This document shows positions 33,895-44,151 of a stretch of DNA of 64,000 bases, one piece after another. The DNA is from Ixodes scapularis (Eukaryota; Arthropoda; Arachnida; Ixodida; Ixodidae), in assembly GCF_016920785.2 (NCBI RefSeq), contig NW_024609846.1, positions 74,967,816-75,031,815 on the forward strand, given 5' to 3'. The notes beneath the pieces were generated by a model. The model was not told the origin of the DNA. It made no database searches and was given only the letters and a program-made list of their open reading frames with translations. Numbering within the stretch: the stretch's first letter is position 1; every line of letters begins with the position of its first letter. Made by a program: the position numbers and the translations under genes.

Positions 33895-34589
33895 GACGAC
33901 CGCTGTGTTATCACTGCGGCGAGGCCACAATCACGTCTACCGGAGGTGCCCGTACCGACAAGTGGGCCTGCGAGGCTTCGCGCCGAGCGACCCGCGACCT
34001 CCCCTTGGGGAGCGACCAAGAGACATCGAGGAGTACCTCCGACGACCCCTGTCCCCGGTGCCAACTCCACTACAACTTAAATGTTGTTATCGACGACTAC
34101 GACGCATCGGCACTCGTGGACACCGGAGCAGACTACTCAGTCATGAGTGGGAGGCTCTCTCGCCACCTCCGGAAAGTTACGACGCCCTGGGGAGGACCAC
34201 AAATTCGAGCCGGCGGAGGACACCTTATCGCGCCTGTCGGAAGCTGCACTGCTCGCGTCGAAATTCACGCCGAAACCTGCCCTGTGAAATTCGTCGTACT
34301 ACAAGACTGTTCCAGAGATGTCATTCTCGGCATGGACTTTCTGTGCGAATGCGGCGCCGTCATCGACCTGGGTGAGAACAGATTGACGCTGCGGAAGCCT
34401 GTTCCACCTTCAGCGAAACTCCAAACAGCATCGCCCGCCGTCCGAGTCGCCGCCAACCACGTGAACCTGCCTCCGCGATCAAGTGTTGTCGAACCCGTCG
34501 TGGCCGATACAGCTGCCTGCGCGAAGTTTTCCTGGAACGCAACCTTCAATTGCTCCTGGGAAGAGGAATTGGCATCGCAAGAGGAGTAG
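33895..34589 (+). pseudogene. Gypsy zinc knuckle and aspartic protease
   Basis: LCYHCGEA at about 33903 begins a CCHC knuckle; its second half (HVYRRC) is in another frame, so it is split by a frameshift. Downstream, LVDTGADYSVM (Asp of DTG at 34119-34121) and DVILGMDFL are the active-site and flap-end motifs of a retropepsin. The protease segment itself is open from 34005 to 34589. Confidence 0.85.
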
Positions 34590-35106
34590 CTGAACTTCAG
34601 GACGGGTGGACTGTGGTCCTCGTGACGAACATCCAAAATGAAACGCAACACCTCACGAAAGGTGCAGGCGTGGGCCACGCCGAGGAACTTCAAAACGCCG
34701 CCGAAATCGCCGTAATTACTGACGAAACCTTGCCACCTCAGCAAGGCAGTACGTCGCCGGCGCAGCTTGATATTGACCATAAGCTTCCGGGCCCGAAACG
34801 ACGACAGCTGATTAACCTTCACGCCGAATACCGCGACTGCTTTGCGACGTCGTCGAAGGTACTCCAAACCGCCGTAGCGAAGCACCGCATCCTTATCAAG
34901 GACGACGCGCGCCCTGTGCATCGATCGCTGTACAGAGTATTCGCTAAAGAAAGGGAGGTGATTCAGGAGCAAGTTCAAGAGATGCTGAACGACAACATAA
35001 TCCAGTCCGTGGGTGTCTCCTGTAGTGCTGGTGAAGAAGGACGGAACGCTAAGGTTCTGCGTGAACTACCGGCAGCTGAACACGGTGACGAAGAAAGACG
35101 TTCGGT
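34550..35106 (+). pseudogene. Gypsy reverse transcriptase, N-terminal fragment
   Basis: The frame includes HRILIKDDARPVHRSLYR and REVIQEQVQEMLNDNIIQ, the segment leading into the RT fingers of Ty3/Gypsy polymerases. Frames shift around 35,010-35,100 and the element stops before the catalytic YxDD motif. Confidence 0.85.
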
Positions 35107-35114
35107 GTATACGT

Positions 35115-35463
35115 GATGTGATAAATTGCCTTTCGTGGCATAGTCTGTAGCATGTCTGGCTCGCAACCGGAGGGTCGTGGGTTGGAATCTCTTCAAAACT
35201 TTCATTATTTTACTCACTAAATTGAAACCATTTGATACATGCGGCGACCTTTAATTCGCATTACATGTCATGTTTTTTTCATCACTTCCATTCCACGCGT
35301 GACGTCACGTTTCGCGGGAGCATTTCGGGGTGTTTGAAATTCCCGTGCGAGGTCATGTGGCTATGACGCCATGACCCTATCGACCAAAATTGGATTTTAG
35401 GACACGCCACCGATGCCGGCTTTTCTGCAGCACGAGTTCCTTACCGCTCTCGCGGTAAAATTT
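35115..35463 (+). mobile_element. tRNA-derived SINE
   Basis: The head (about 35127-35195) has an A-box-like TGGCATAGTC, a well-paired anticodon arm (TCTGG / CCGGA with seven-base loop CTCGCAA, anticodon CGC, Ala-type) and B-box-like GGGTTGGAATC. The body ends with GATGCCGGCTTTTCTGCAGC and CTCTCGCGGTAAAA, a tail type I associate with tick SINEs from memory. It abuts the break in the Gypsy element. Confidence 0.6.
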
Positions 35464-36129
35464 GCGTCGGTCAATAACAGAAAGTTAAACTGCTACATCG
35501 GGTAGAGAGAGATGTGCCGACAGTGTAGTCCTTATAGACGCATCATGAGACGGTGTTGTGTGCGCCATTTTTATTTCAGTGTCTCCTGCTTTGTTATGTT
35601 GCAGCATGATCACCCACCCTATTTATCTATTTAGTTACATCTTCATTTAGTTTATATCTTACATATTTATTTATTTATTTATTTCGGATACCCTCAACGC
35701 CAGAGGCACTACAAAGGAGAGTTAGTAAGGCGATTAGAAATAACGCTCCGAAACAAGGTGCCGTCGCTGATGGTGACGATATTCTCCGGAAGGTCGTTCC
35801 AGATAACTATGGTGTCCGCAAGGGCAGAATAAAGGTAGGCCGGTGAGTTGCATTTGGGCCGGGCTATCTTTCAGGCATGATCAAACATCGGAGAGACGTA
35901 AGTGGGCAATTGAGGCAGGGACTGATGTAAGATTCGATGGTAATAAATATAGTACAGAAGACAAAGACGGGAAGTGTTATGACGAACAGAAATATTGGGG
36001 AAGTCAAGCTGGGCTTTTATAGCAGACACACTGGAGAAATGTGAGAAACGAGACAGGGTGAAACGAACGGCGCTATTTTGGAGAGATTCAATTTTGTTTG
36101 CTACAGTAAGTTGATGAGGACTCTAAATC

Positions 36130-37060
36130 TATGATTCATTTTCATATTCAAGGAACGTAGACCTCTATAACGTCTTACAACTTGCCACGAAATAAACACC
36201 AATTATCATTAACACTTCCCGAACCAAAATTCTCATTATAAAGCGAAAAGGTAACAGATTGACACGCCACAAACGTATTTTGTTTACAACACTCGCACTC
36301 TGGGGGTAAGAACACAAAGAAAACAGTGTAATGCTCTGTGGTCGCTTAACCCGTCCAGGCAGGAGATTGAATGAACCAACGCAGGGTTATCAGAGATAGC
36401 TAAATGCAGGGTGCTGGAACAATTGCCTACAACTCTAGTCGCGAAATGTACCAACTAACTGAGGTTAAACGTCGAGCACACATCTGGAAATGCACGGGCG
36501 CCTGCCTCTCCAAAAGCACTTGGAGCGGTACAGCTCCAATTTATACTGGGGAAGTTAAAACCCCGAAGATAAACGTGGGGCAATTAAATGGGAGCATGAT
36601 AAGACAGATATGTCACCTTGTAAGGAACCAGTAAAAGATGGAAGTGAATCGGGGACGATAGTCAACACCTATCAATATATTCTTTAAAAGAAAGCTTTAA
36701 GCACACCCAAACTGATTCGAGCACACTTAATAGTTGATACTGAGACAAACTGGCTAGGAATGTCTTTCTTAACAGCCCTAAGGACACCACCAGCACGCCG
36801 CCCTGTCCTGTCGCAATGATAGATGTTTTAATTCATGATTATCATCTATCAATTCAGAATCATCTATATTAGTAGAAAGTCATGTTTCCGATATTGAAAC
36901 AATACTTCCTTCACATGAGCTCATTAAAGCACACTAATCATCTTCCTTGAGTTGAATAATTCTAGCATTTGCATAAAGAACGCTGATGGTCGTGGATTTC
37001 GCTGTTAAAGAGCGCGGTACGCGAGGACTTGCAGCATTTTTATGAAAAACACTAATTCTC
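36130..37060. other. no gene recognised
   Basis: Lies between the LINE 3' region and ORF1. Only short frames without resemblance were seen. Confidence 0.4.
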
Positions 37061-37089
37061 CTGGTGTTCTTTGTTACAGAGTCAGCCGA

Positions 37090-37973
37090 ACAAGCGCTCC
37101 CCGAGCAATTCTATCTAGTCTGGTTTTTAACAGTTGTAGTTGGGGGTCGTAAAATAAAGTCCTTTCACCAATGTGCAGCTCATAGTAGCATTGTTTGTAC
37201 GGCTGCGGTTCGGATTTTGCAAACGCAAGGAGGCAGCTACGGGCTGCTCGCGTCGTCACAGAGAAGACTCCAGACAAGGAAAACGGTGAGCCTTTAAATT
37301 TAAATGGGATCTGAAGGACGTGTTTTTTAAATAAAGAACAACATGACAATAACCGGTCTAGTCTTATTTGTAATATACGTTCCTATCCTGTGGGCACGCT
37401 TAATGTGGGAGTCATCAAAGGTAATGCCGAGATGTTCATTAACACTACCAACAACCTTACGTTTCCATTCTAACCAGGTTTCACCCGCAGTATTTGGTAA
37501 ACCATAAAAATATAAGGTTACACCGCCATGAGCGATATTCAGCGTCACCCAGACGAGGTACTATGAAGGGCGTAGCGGCTGGCTGGTCATTAAAGTTCGT
37601 GCTCAAATCGTTCAAATCATTTTTTGATCGAGGTAACGAATAAAATCTCGCTTTCAATAGTAGCAACTCTTCTATGAAGGGAAGCTATACTCTTATCTAG
37701 AAGCACTTGTTTATCAATAACACTTTTGACATCAGTTTCATGAGCAGCTTGCCGGTCCTCAAGTCTTGAAGACATAGCATCGAGTGACCTAGCGAGCGTT
37801 TGCACTGCAGCAAGTAATTGCTCTTCTTGCTGAGCGGTCATAGGTACTGGGTTGGACTCAGTGTCACGCCATAATGACAGTAGGGACCAGAGTACACTCG
37901 CACAGTTACGAACAACATCAAAAAGAACCCGGGGGCACGGGAGCACATGAAAGTTATCATTGGTACTTTTCAC
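37090..37973 (-). pseudogene. LINE ORF1 protein, frameshifted, with 2A-like N-terminal motif
   Basis: Read on the minus strand: a hydrophobic leader ending LLSLWRDTESNPVP (37842-37883), then a Met and a coiled-coil segment (LARSLDAMSSRLEDRQA). A frame change follows, then an RRM-like stretch with LYFYGLPNTAGETWLEWKRK and IKRAHRIG. After another frame change comes a basic C-terminal part (TTRAARSCLLAFAKSE). This is the standard order of CR1-type ORF1 nucleic-acid chaperones. At least two frame breaks make it inactive. Confidence 0.7.
37842..37865 (-). other. degenerate 2A-like motif in LINE ORF1
   Basis: DTESNPVP encoded on the minus strand, directly before a Met codon. It resembles the D-x-E-x-N-P-G-P core of 2A ribosome-skipping peptides described in some non-LTR elements. 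The Gly before the last Pro is Val here, so skipping would not be expected. Confidence 0.6.
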
Positions 37974-37989
37974 GTTACGTAAAGGTACC

Positions 37990-38723
37990 GTTTACATACC
38001 TGTTCGAAAACAAACAAATTGGGGTCAGGAAATTCTACCGGGCGTACGCTCCCATGCCCACTCGTTAAAACAGTGACGTGTCTGGCCGATATATAACGAT
38101 CCTGGAGAACGTTCTCGAGATAACGGTTTAGTGAGGGCATATCGGTAAAAAACCGGCATAAGAAAAGACAATTTGAGGACACTCTGCTCGGAATTTACTC
38201 AATTGTGTCATAACCAATTTTTAATAGCGATGTTGGTAACAGAGAATGGATTTGCAGAAACACACCTTCGTTAAGGTTAAACCGGTATTTTCAATAAGCA
38301 AGGAATTCTCTTGTGAAAACCTCAATATTTGAGATAGATGGGTTTAGGCATGATTCTGTTCCGAATACTATATCAACTTTTTCAGACTTATGAGTCTAGC
38401 AGTTTTTTTAACGTCGTTTTTATTATACTTCTGTACTTGGCAACAACGGCTATTAAATCTCAACAGTCGTGTTTCTTTATGCTCACAGTGGCGGTAGTGC
38501 TTTACTAGCGGAACATCTTCCATTTCTTTGGAGCCCGCCCAGCAGTGAATCGTTCTTCGGGCTCCCTACCCAGCCGCTACGTCAATGCGTGACGTCAGCA
38601 AAACTTCATACATCCGTATGTGTATTTAAGCTACGTGTGTTCTTTTCGTCACTCACCCGTGAACAAGGTACATTACTGGTCTCGAAACGTCAGGTTCGTA
38701 TGACGTCACGTCCACGTGACCAT
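37990..38723. other. no gene recognised
   Basis: Unique-looking sequence between the LINE fragment and the inner end of the right arm. It contains scattered GACGTCA motifs near 38590-38720 and no credible exon. Confidence 0.4.
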
Positions 38724-39115
38724 ATATATACCAATTTAGATTCCCCGGCAAATTTGGCGGGAACATCGAGGTCACGCGACCTAAGCAGCTTCGGTATCCT
38801 CGCTAGATTTAGCGAGGAAATTGACGTCGCGTAACCTTATCAAACGTGATACATACATCAATATTATCTCCCCAGTAAATTTAGCCGGGAAATTGACGTC
38901 ATGTTACCTATACACAAATCCAGTTTCTACAGCATAATTAGTGGTTAGACTAACGTCACGTAACCTCACGCCATGTGACACATGCATCAATAAAATTCGG
39001 CCGCAAAATCTAGAAGGAAAAGTAACATTACGTGACCCATATGGGAATTGAAATTTCACTCTATATTAAGCGGGGAATCTACGCCACGTGAATTTCTGCA
39101 CCCGGTATTTCCGTT
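38724..39115. repeat. TTTAGCGGGGA / CACGTGAC tandem array, inner end of the right arm
   Basis: Inverted counterpart of 31650-32040. Units carry CCCCGGCAAATTTGGCGGG-like and GTCACGTGAC-like blocks. Confidence 0.7.
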
Positions 39116-41252
39116 CAATGTAATGAAATAATTAACGCAAATAAAGGTTCTTTCCTCTCTGAAACGATGGTTTAGCGTCTTCTAGATATATTTTAAATGA
39201 CCACACCTTAAATTCTGTATTTTACGCTTGGGTATAAAGGTCGCTGTGAATTGTTTTAATCCCCTTGCTTGTGTAATATTACAATTCCATCACATGTTCA
39301 TAAGTGCAAAAATTCCGAATAAGTAAATGATTTAATGAAGGCCTTCAAGATGTAACGAACACATAAATGTAATATAAACAAAAATTCAACACTAATACTT
39401 GTTGACGTTAGAGGTTCCCAAAATACTTGCATATTTTCAGTCATCATTAAAAGCGCAAGAATATGTTTCTAGAGCCGCTCTGAATGCTCAGTGAATGATA
39501 TGCTCATGCGCTATTCGATATCGCACGGAATGGGCCTGAATTTAATATTCGTCCAAATTTGGTACAAAACTAGCGTGAAAGCTAAAAAAAATATAAATAT
39601 ATTTGTTGCGCGCACTGTCACCCTGTCCAGTGTTCACAGTCCGGAATGACTACGGCTTATATATAGAGTAGAATATGACCATGAAGTGAGCTGAGATGCT
39701 CTATTGAAATATGGTACTTCTCGTTCCTATATGTGAGCCGCCGTTTCGCCTTTATAAAGGTATTTAAAATAATTTACGAAGCGTATTAGTGATACAGCAC
39801 CATACTAAACACTGGCATGCTTGAGCCTAGCCAATTCCTCCTCGCCCAAAGATACACCCATAGAGTATGCAAGCAAGTGATTACAGAGTACCGCAGAGCA
39901 AGCGTAAGCACGCCGTTTTTTTCTCTTTTTCTTTTTTTTAATGCCGCTAGGGCTTTGGTTTCTAGCATATACACATGTTTTAATTTCTTGCAATTGCGTT
40001 TTTCAGATTGAAGCTCTTTTTTTTATCAGAATATGCACTTTGTTTTTTTACAAAAAATTCGAGAATACCGTTGTGAGCAGGAAGGGACCATTAGGTCTGT
40101 ACTACATTGCCGGCTACTGAAGAGTATCGCCAGTAGAAAACACAATCGCAATCACATGCTAGCCCTAGCGCGCTTTTATAGGCATCTGATAATGTATTTA
40201 TCATATTTCTATTTTACCTCCCAGTCGAGTTCTGTTTCCTTCAACTAATACACCTAAGCACTCCGAATTACAAACACTCCGAAGTAAACACAAAATCAGA
40301 AGTGTAAGCCAGCTAAGTATATAGTTTTATTGCTGACTATCAATACGAATGCCTACAATATTCACAGTTGCTCCACAAGTAAGTGGTCTTTATAAATAAT
40401 ATTATCTGAATTATTAAAAAAAAATTAAGTGCTTGATGAATTTATTAAATAACGCTTAGGCGGGGTCTGTCGACGGTTGACAGCTGTTCTTTTCGCACTT
40501 CAAATAAAAAATGAACCATCGCCAAACACTCATGCCGCCTTAAATATCTTTATCGGTTGGGAAGACAGACCAACACTTCAGGCTTAACGTCTTCAGATCA
40601 AAATGAGAATAGACTAACGGAAATATTGAATGAACAATTGGCGCTGAGACAACTCTTTGCATACAAAGAATCCAATCACGTGAGCTGACAAGAATGAACC
40701 CCGTTTTCAGTACCAACATTTATTATATTAAAATGCACATAGATATTTAGTTTAGGAAAGGGCCACGTGTCGGTCCTCAAACAACTAAAATATATTTGTA
40801 TAAATCAGACAATGTGCAGCAGGACATATTACAATTTTATCATGACACAAACACTCTTAAGTATACTATGCATATGTTTGGAATCGATGAGCTTCGAACA
40901 TTCTTCTTCATTGAAGACAAACTATGATAATACAACCGCCTATCAAATTGTATTAGCTGCAGTACGGCGAGCGTTTTTCATTGTTCCCTGGTGAGGTCAA
41001 AATATAACTTAAAACTCTGGATATTTCTTCCAAGCAGCATTGACACCTGTACTCACAGTGTATTTAACAAGTAGATGAGTCATCGTGCAAATGTCTTTTC
41101 AGGTTCTTTACACAGATATATCAAGCTCAAAAGTTTAGAACAAAGGAATTGCTACGTAGTCCAGCACAAAAGAACAGTGCAAATGCTAAAACGGTCGGAG
41201 GTCGAGATAAAAAATAGAAAACAAATTAATAACCAACTGGAATTCTCGCGAC

Positions 41253-41259
41253 TATATAA
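41253..41259 (+). promoter_or_regulatory. TATA box of the right-arm gene
   Basis: TATATAA, 57-63 bases before the ATG at 41316, in the block ACTATATAATGGTCCCC shared with the other arm. The predicted start of transcription is near 41284. Confidence 0.7.
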
Positions 41260-41315
41260 TGGTCCCCTTTCAGGACGTAAGCACTCACGCACTCCTTGAG
41301 AGCACTACACAAACT

Positions 41316-41346
41316 ATGGGGTTGACTCAGACCACGCTGGTGTTGG
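41316..41346 (+). CDS. right-arm gene exon 1
   Basis: 31 bp from ATG to TTG G, then donor GTGAGT at 41347. Intron 1 is only 87 bp. Confidence 0.87.
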
Positions 41347-43583
41347 GTGAGTTTTTAATTTATTTAGAGAATCTAAACATGGTGTAGGTGTAACACCGCG
41401 TTACAACGTTGCTCCGTGCTCCATTGCCTGCAGTGTCTCTGGCCTTCTTCGCAAGCGCTGTGGCCCACAATTGCCAAAACGGAACAAGACCCGCCTCGGT
41501 AAAAATTCTTTCATTAAAAATTTGAAAATATTTCGTGTGCTCCAGTATAAACGAAATCAATGCGTCTATGTAGGCCGCTTTTCAGCCGATACGTTTTTGA
41601 AGTACTTGATGAATATGAATTCGTCTCTAAATTATTATTTAAATATGTAAATCATGCACGCGAAGCACCCTGTCTAAACAAGATCTTGCGATTATTACTT
41701 TCAATTCATTCATCCGGTTTATTATTTTTATAGGAGGAAAAAAGAGAAGGCTGCGACTTTTACTGCTGGAACGCTGAGACCAATTCATGGGACAAATTTT
41801 TCTTCGGGAACGGAGAACGATGCTTTGTGAGTAGCAAATGTGATCTTGTTACAACACGTACGGCTCCCGCGCATGCGAGTCAAATGTTTTACATGTATGC
41901 ATTTCCCACACGCAGTGTAATCCCTATTGTTTTCAAACACATTTACAGTAGTGTCGCTAGAACATGAAACTCCAAGAGGTGTACTTGCGTTTTTATTTCT
42001 TTAGTTTCTATACTGCCATGTTTATGGCGAAGGTTATCACTTTTTGTGTTATGATTCCCTCACAACAATACAGCTCAAGATGGTAAGCTATTATATTATT
42101 TATATAGAAGTAATTCCCTGTCTAAACAGCTAAGTTCCGTGATCTCGGATATGGGCGGTGACCATGGGCGTACCAACCGGGCGCAAGGGGGGCGCTTGCC
42201 CCCCCCCCCCCCACAGTTCTCAGAGTTGGGGGGGAAGGCATGTGCTTTGCCCCCCCCCCTGAAAAAGCCGCCACTGGGCAGGGCAAACACTAGCCGGCGG
42301 TGCCACAGGCATACCAAGGGACCGCCCCGGCCATGGGGCGGTCCCTTGTTTCCTTGCCCCCCCCCCCCCCCCCACTCAAAAACAAGTTGGTACGCCCCTG
42401 GCGGTGACTCTTCAAAGTCACGAAACAGACTTAAATGTTATATGCCCAAAACTTTGCCTTGGTCCCCTGAGCCGAAACAAACTGACTGTACCTTGCCCTG
42501 TCATAAAATTGAAATTTGTGAAGAATTAGAAATTAAATTGCCACGTAATACTGTGACGTAGCGTAAAACTGGCATCTATTAATATGATCTTACGTGGTCC
42601 AGTAACGTCATGTGACGCTGCGAAATACCGTGACGTCACGTGACCTTGTTTTGCTGTACTCTCAGAAGGTAAAGGTTTCCCCCTAAATATAGCGGGGAAT
42701 TGCTTCACATGACGGGATATTGTTAAACGAAAATGTGATTTTCTGCTAAACCTAGCCAAAGGCGCTTCTCATTAAATTTTTGCGGATCTTGATCATTTAC
42801 TATACCGTTCGCAGGAGTTTCGAAACCAAACTGTTTGCGGCTATATGAGGTTGATGTCTCCCTATAAAAAGGGAAGAATTTGAGTTGACCACTTCGTTTG
42901 ACCGCTGTGCATATGCCACACAACAGAAATTAGTTGTATAAGTGTGAGCAAGAGTAGTTGGAATACAATCATGATTCGCTAGAACTGAGCTGGTTGGTTG
43001 TTCATGCTTGTGAAATTTGTGTGAATGTGTATGTTCCTTGTCTCTCTCTAGCTCTTGTATTTCTTCCTTCGTTCAGCTGGAAAACCTCACAAGCTGGAAT
43101 AGAATATTTTCATTATGAGGCAACATTCTCTTTTGGGTTCTTTAACACGCCATTTTTTTCAATCGCCACAACACAAACATTTGAAAATAATATTGTATTA
43201 TATTTTAATTCATCTAAGAATGAAGTATTTCAGATAAACATTAATAATAAGAATAATAAACGTAACAGCGAAAATACGACGTTACATGACGTTGCGTCAC
43301 GTCAGGTCGCGTGGAGCGTTTCCCCACTAAGTTTAGAGTAGTATTTGTAACGTCAAATGTATCCGGTACATTTCATGGCTACTTTTAGCAGCAGATTTAA
43401 GAGATTATATGATATCATGCTTTGAACTGTTCCGTTACCGCTAATTATATCTCAAGCGCATTTGCAATTTCAATATATGTTTTCCCTTATTTGCAGTACA
43501 GCGATGGTGGTGAGGGACTATGTCAAAATGGAGACTGCCATTTGACAACCGATTCAAGTGTGCCCAATGACACTGATGTCTAA
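41316..43583 (+). CDS. basic-tail (Salp14-like) secreted salivary protein, right-arm copy with truncated tail
   Basis: Four exons: 41316-41346, 41434-41498, 41734-41826 and 43497-43583, giving 91 amino acids. All junctions are GT-AG with phases 1, 0, 0. MGLTQTTLVL begins a signal peptide with a likely cut before HNC. The mature core has six cysteines (HNC; GCDFYC; RCF; LCQNGDC) and sequons NGT and NDT. The shared WDKFFFGNGERCF segment marks the tick basic-tail family, members of which block blood coagulation at the bite. A TAA at 43581-43583 stops the protein right after NDTDV. The in-frame sequence beyond it, to a TAG at 43668-43670, still has Pro/Lys-rich codons of the family tail. The gene is otherwise intact, so a short tail-less secreted protein is possible. 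Confidence 0.87.
41434..41498 (+). CDS. right-arm gene exon 2
   Basis: 65 bp after TGCCTGCAG and before GTAAAA. It encodes the rest of the signal peptide and the first cysteine. Intron 2 is 235 bp, the same as in the left-arm gene. Confidence 0.87.
41734..41826 (+). CDS. right-arm gene exon 3
   Basis: 93 bp after TATAG and before GTGAGT. It encodes EEKREGCDFYCWN through RCF. Confidence 0.9.
42163..42400. mobile_element. 238-bp hAT MITE in intron 3 of the right-arm gene
   Basis: The ends CATGGGCGTACCAAC and GTTGGTACGCCCCTG are flanked by a perfect 8-bp duplication GCGGTGAC (42155-42162, 42401-42408). The left arm has one GCGGTGAC at the matching place (about 25460, minus strand), the empty site. 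The interior has several poly-C runs. Confidence 0.92.
43497..43583 (+). CDS. right-arm gene exon 4
   Basis: Follows TTATTTGCAG. It encodes YSDGGEGLCQNGDCHLTT to a premature TAA; residual tail codons follow in the same frame. Confidence 0.87.
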   Translation, partial: YSDGGEGLCQNGDCHLTTDSSVPNDTDV

Positions 43584-43713
43584 ACTCCAGCTCCCACTGA
43601 AAAGCCGAAGCAAAAAATGGAGAACCCGAAGAAGTGTAAGAAGCCTAAGGGCAACTCAACGAAAGATTAGGAAGGAAACTTTTGATTAAAAGTCTCGAAA
43701 CTAAACCAGGCTA

Positions 43714-43719
43714 AATAAA
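43714..43719 (+). terminator. AATAAA polyadenylation signal of the right-arm gene
   Basis: AATAAA in GGCTAAATAAAGCT, matching the left arm. The inverted duplication ends about 32 bases further on. Confidence 0.75.
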
Positions 43720-43751
43720 GCTAAGGCACTGACTCTTTGTACTGTGTACAC

Positions 43752-44150
43752 TGGCTGAGTTAGATAATCCTTTGAAACCTTTAAGGTCTTCTTTTCCAGG
43801 ATTTTGCGTTGCATTTGTTCTGGTATGTATAGTTATGAATGAGATTTATATACCTCAGGTTACGCCTTGGTATTGTAGTTGACTTAAAGTCGGTACTAAA
43901 CCAAGCGACGAGATCGCGGAACTCACTGATTCGGTACAGTCGTTAGTATGTGACCACATCAACATAAATGTTCAACAGTTTGTTACCGAAAGATGAAGCC
44001 CTAAACTTTTGTCGGAATAAGTTTCCAATGCATTAAAATTTTGGCGTTTTTAACCCTGGAGAGTTGGAAAACAAGACAGGACAGCACGAATTTCCTATTC
44101 GTGTTGTCCTGTCCCTATGCTTCCCCGTTCTCCAGAATTAGAAACGTTAC
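43752..44150. other. no gene recognised
   Basis: Sequence just outside the right arm; nothing identifiable. Confidence 0.4.
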
Positions 44151-44151
44151 T

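Larger units (their letters stand above)
32458..35106 (+). mobile_element. 5' half of a Ty3/Gypsy LTR retrotransposon
   Basis: Order on the plus strand: 5' LTR, primer-binding site, gag, zinc knuckle, aspartic protease and the start of reverse transcriptase. The sequence ends inside RT near 35106, where a SINE begins. There is no 3' LTR in the window. Several frameshifts in gag show it is inactive. Confidence 0.9.
35665..37985 (-). mobile_element. CR1-like LINE with ORF2 deleted, minus strand
   Basis: The 3' end is at 35665-35690 ((TTTA)n on the plus strand) followed by a LINE 3' region to about 36120. The ORF1 domains lie at 37090-37973 on the same strand. No endonuclease or RT motif was found in 36130-37060, so this is an internally deleted copy or two separate fragments. 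Confidence 0.6.
38724..43751 (+). repeat. right arm of the large inverted duplication
   Basis: Collinear with the reverse complement of 23748-32040. It lacks the Tc1-like MITE, the hAT MITE and the expanded intron 1 found on the left, and has its own hAT MITE at 42163-42400. Confidence 0.9.

Noticed and set aside
34265..34978. 237-codon minus frame
   Set aside because: Antisense to the protease/RT part of the Gypsy element.
37842..37865. A working 2A ribosome-skipping peptide
   Set aside because: The Gly of NPGP is Val and the ORF1 is frameshifted; reported only as a degenerate motif.
42096..42561. 140-codon plus and 73-codon minus frames rich in Pro or Gly
   Set aside because: Translations of the poly-C tracts of the hAT MITE at 42163-42400.
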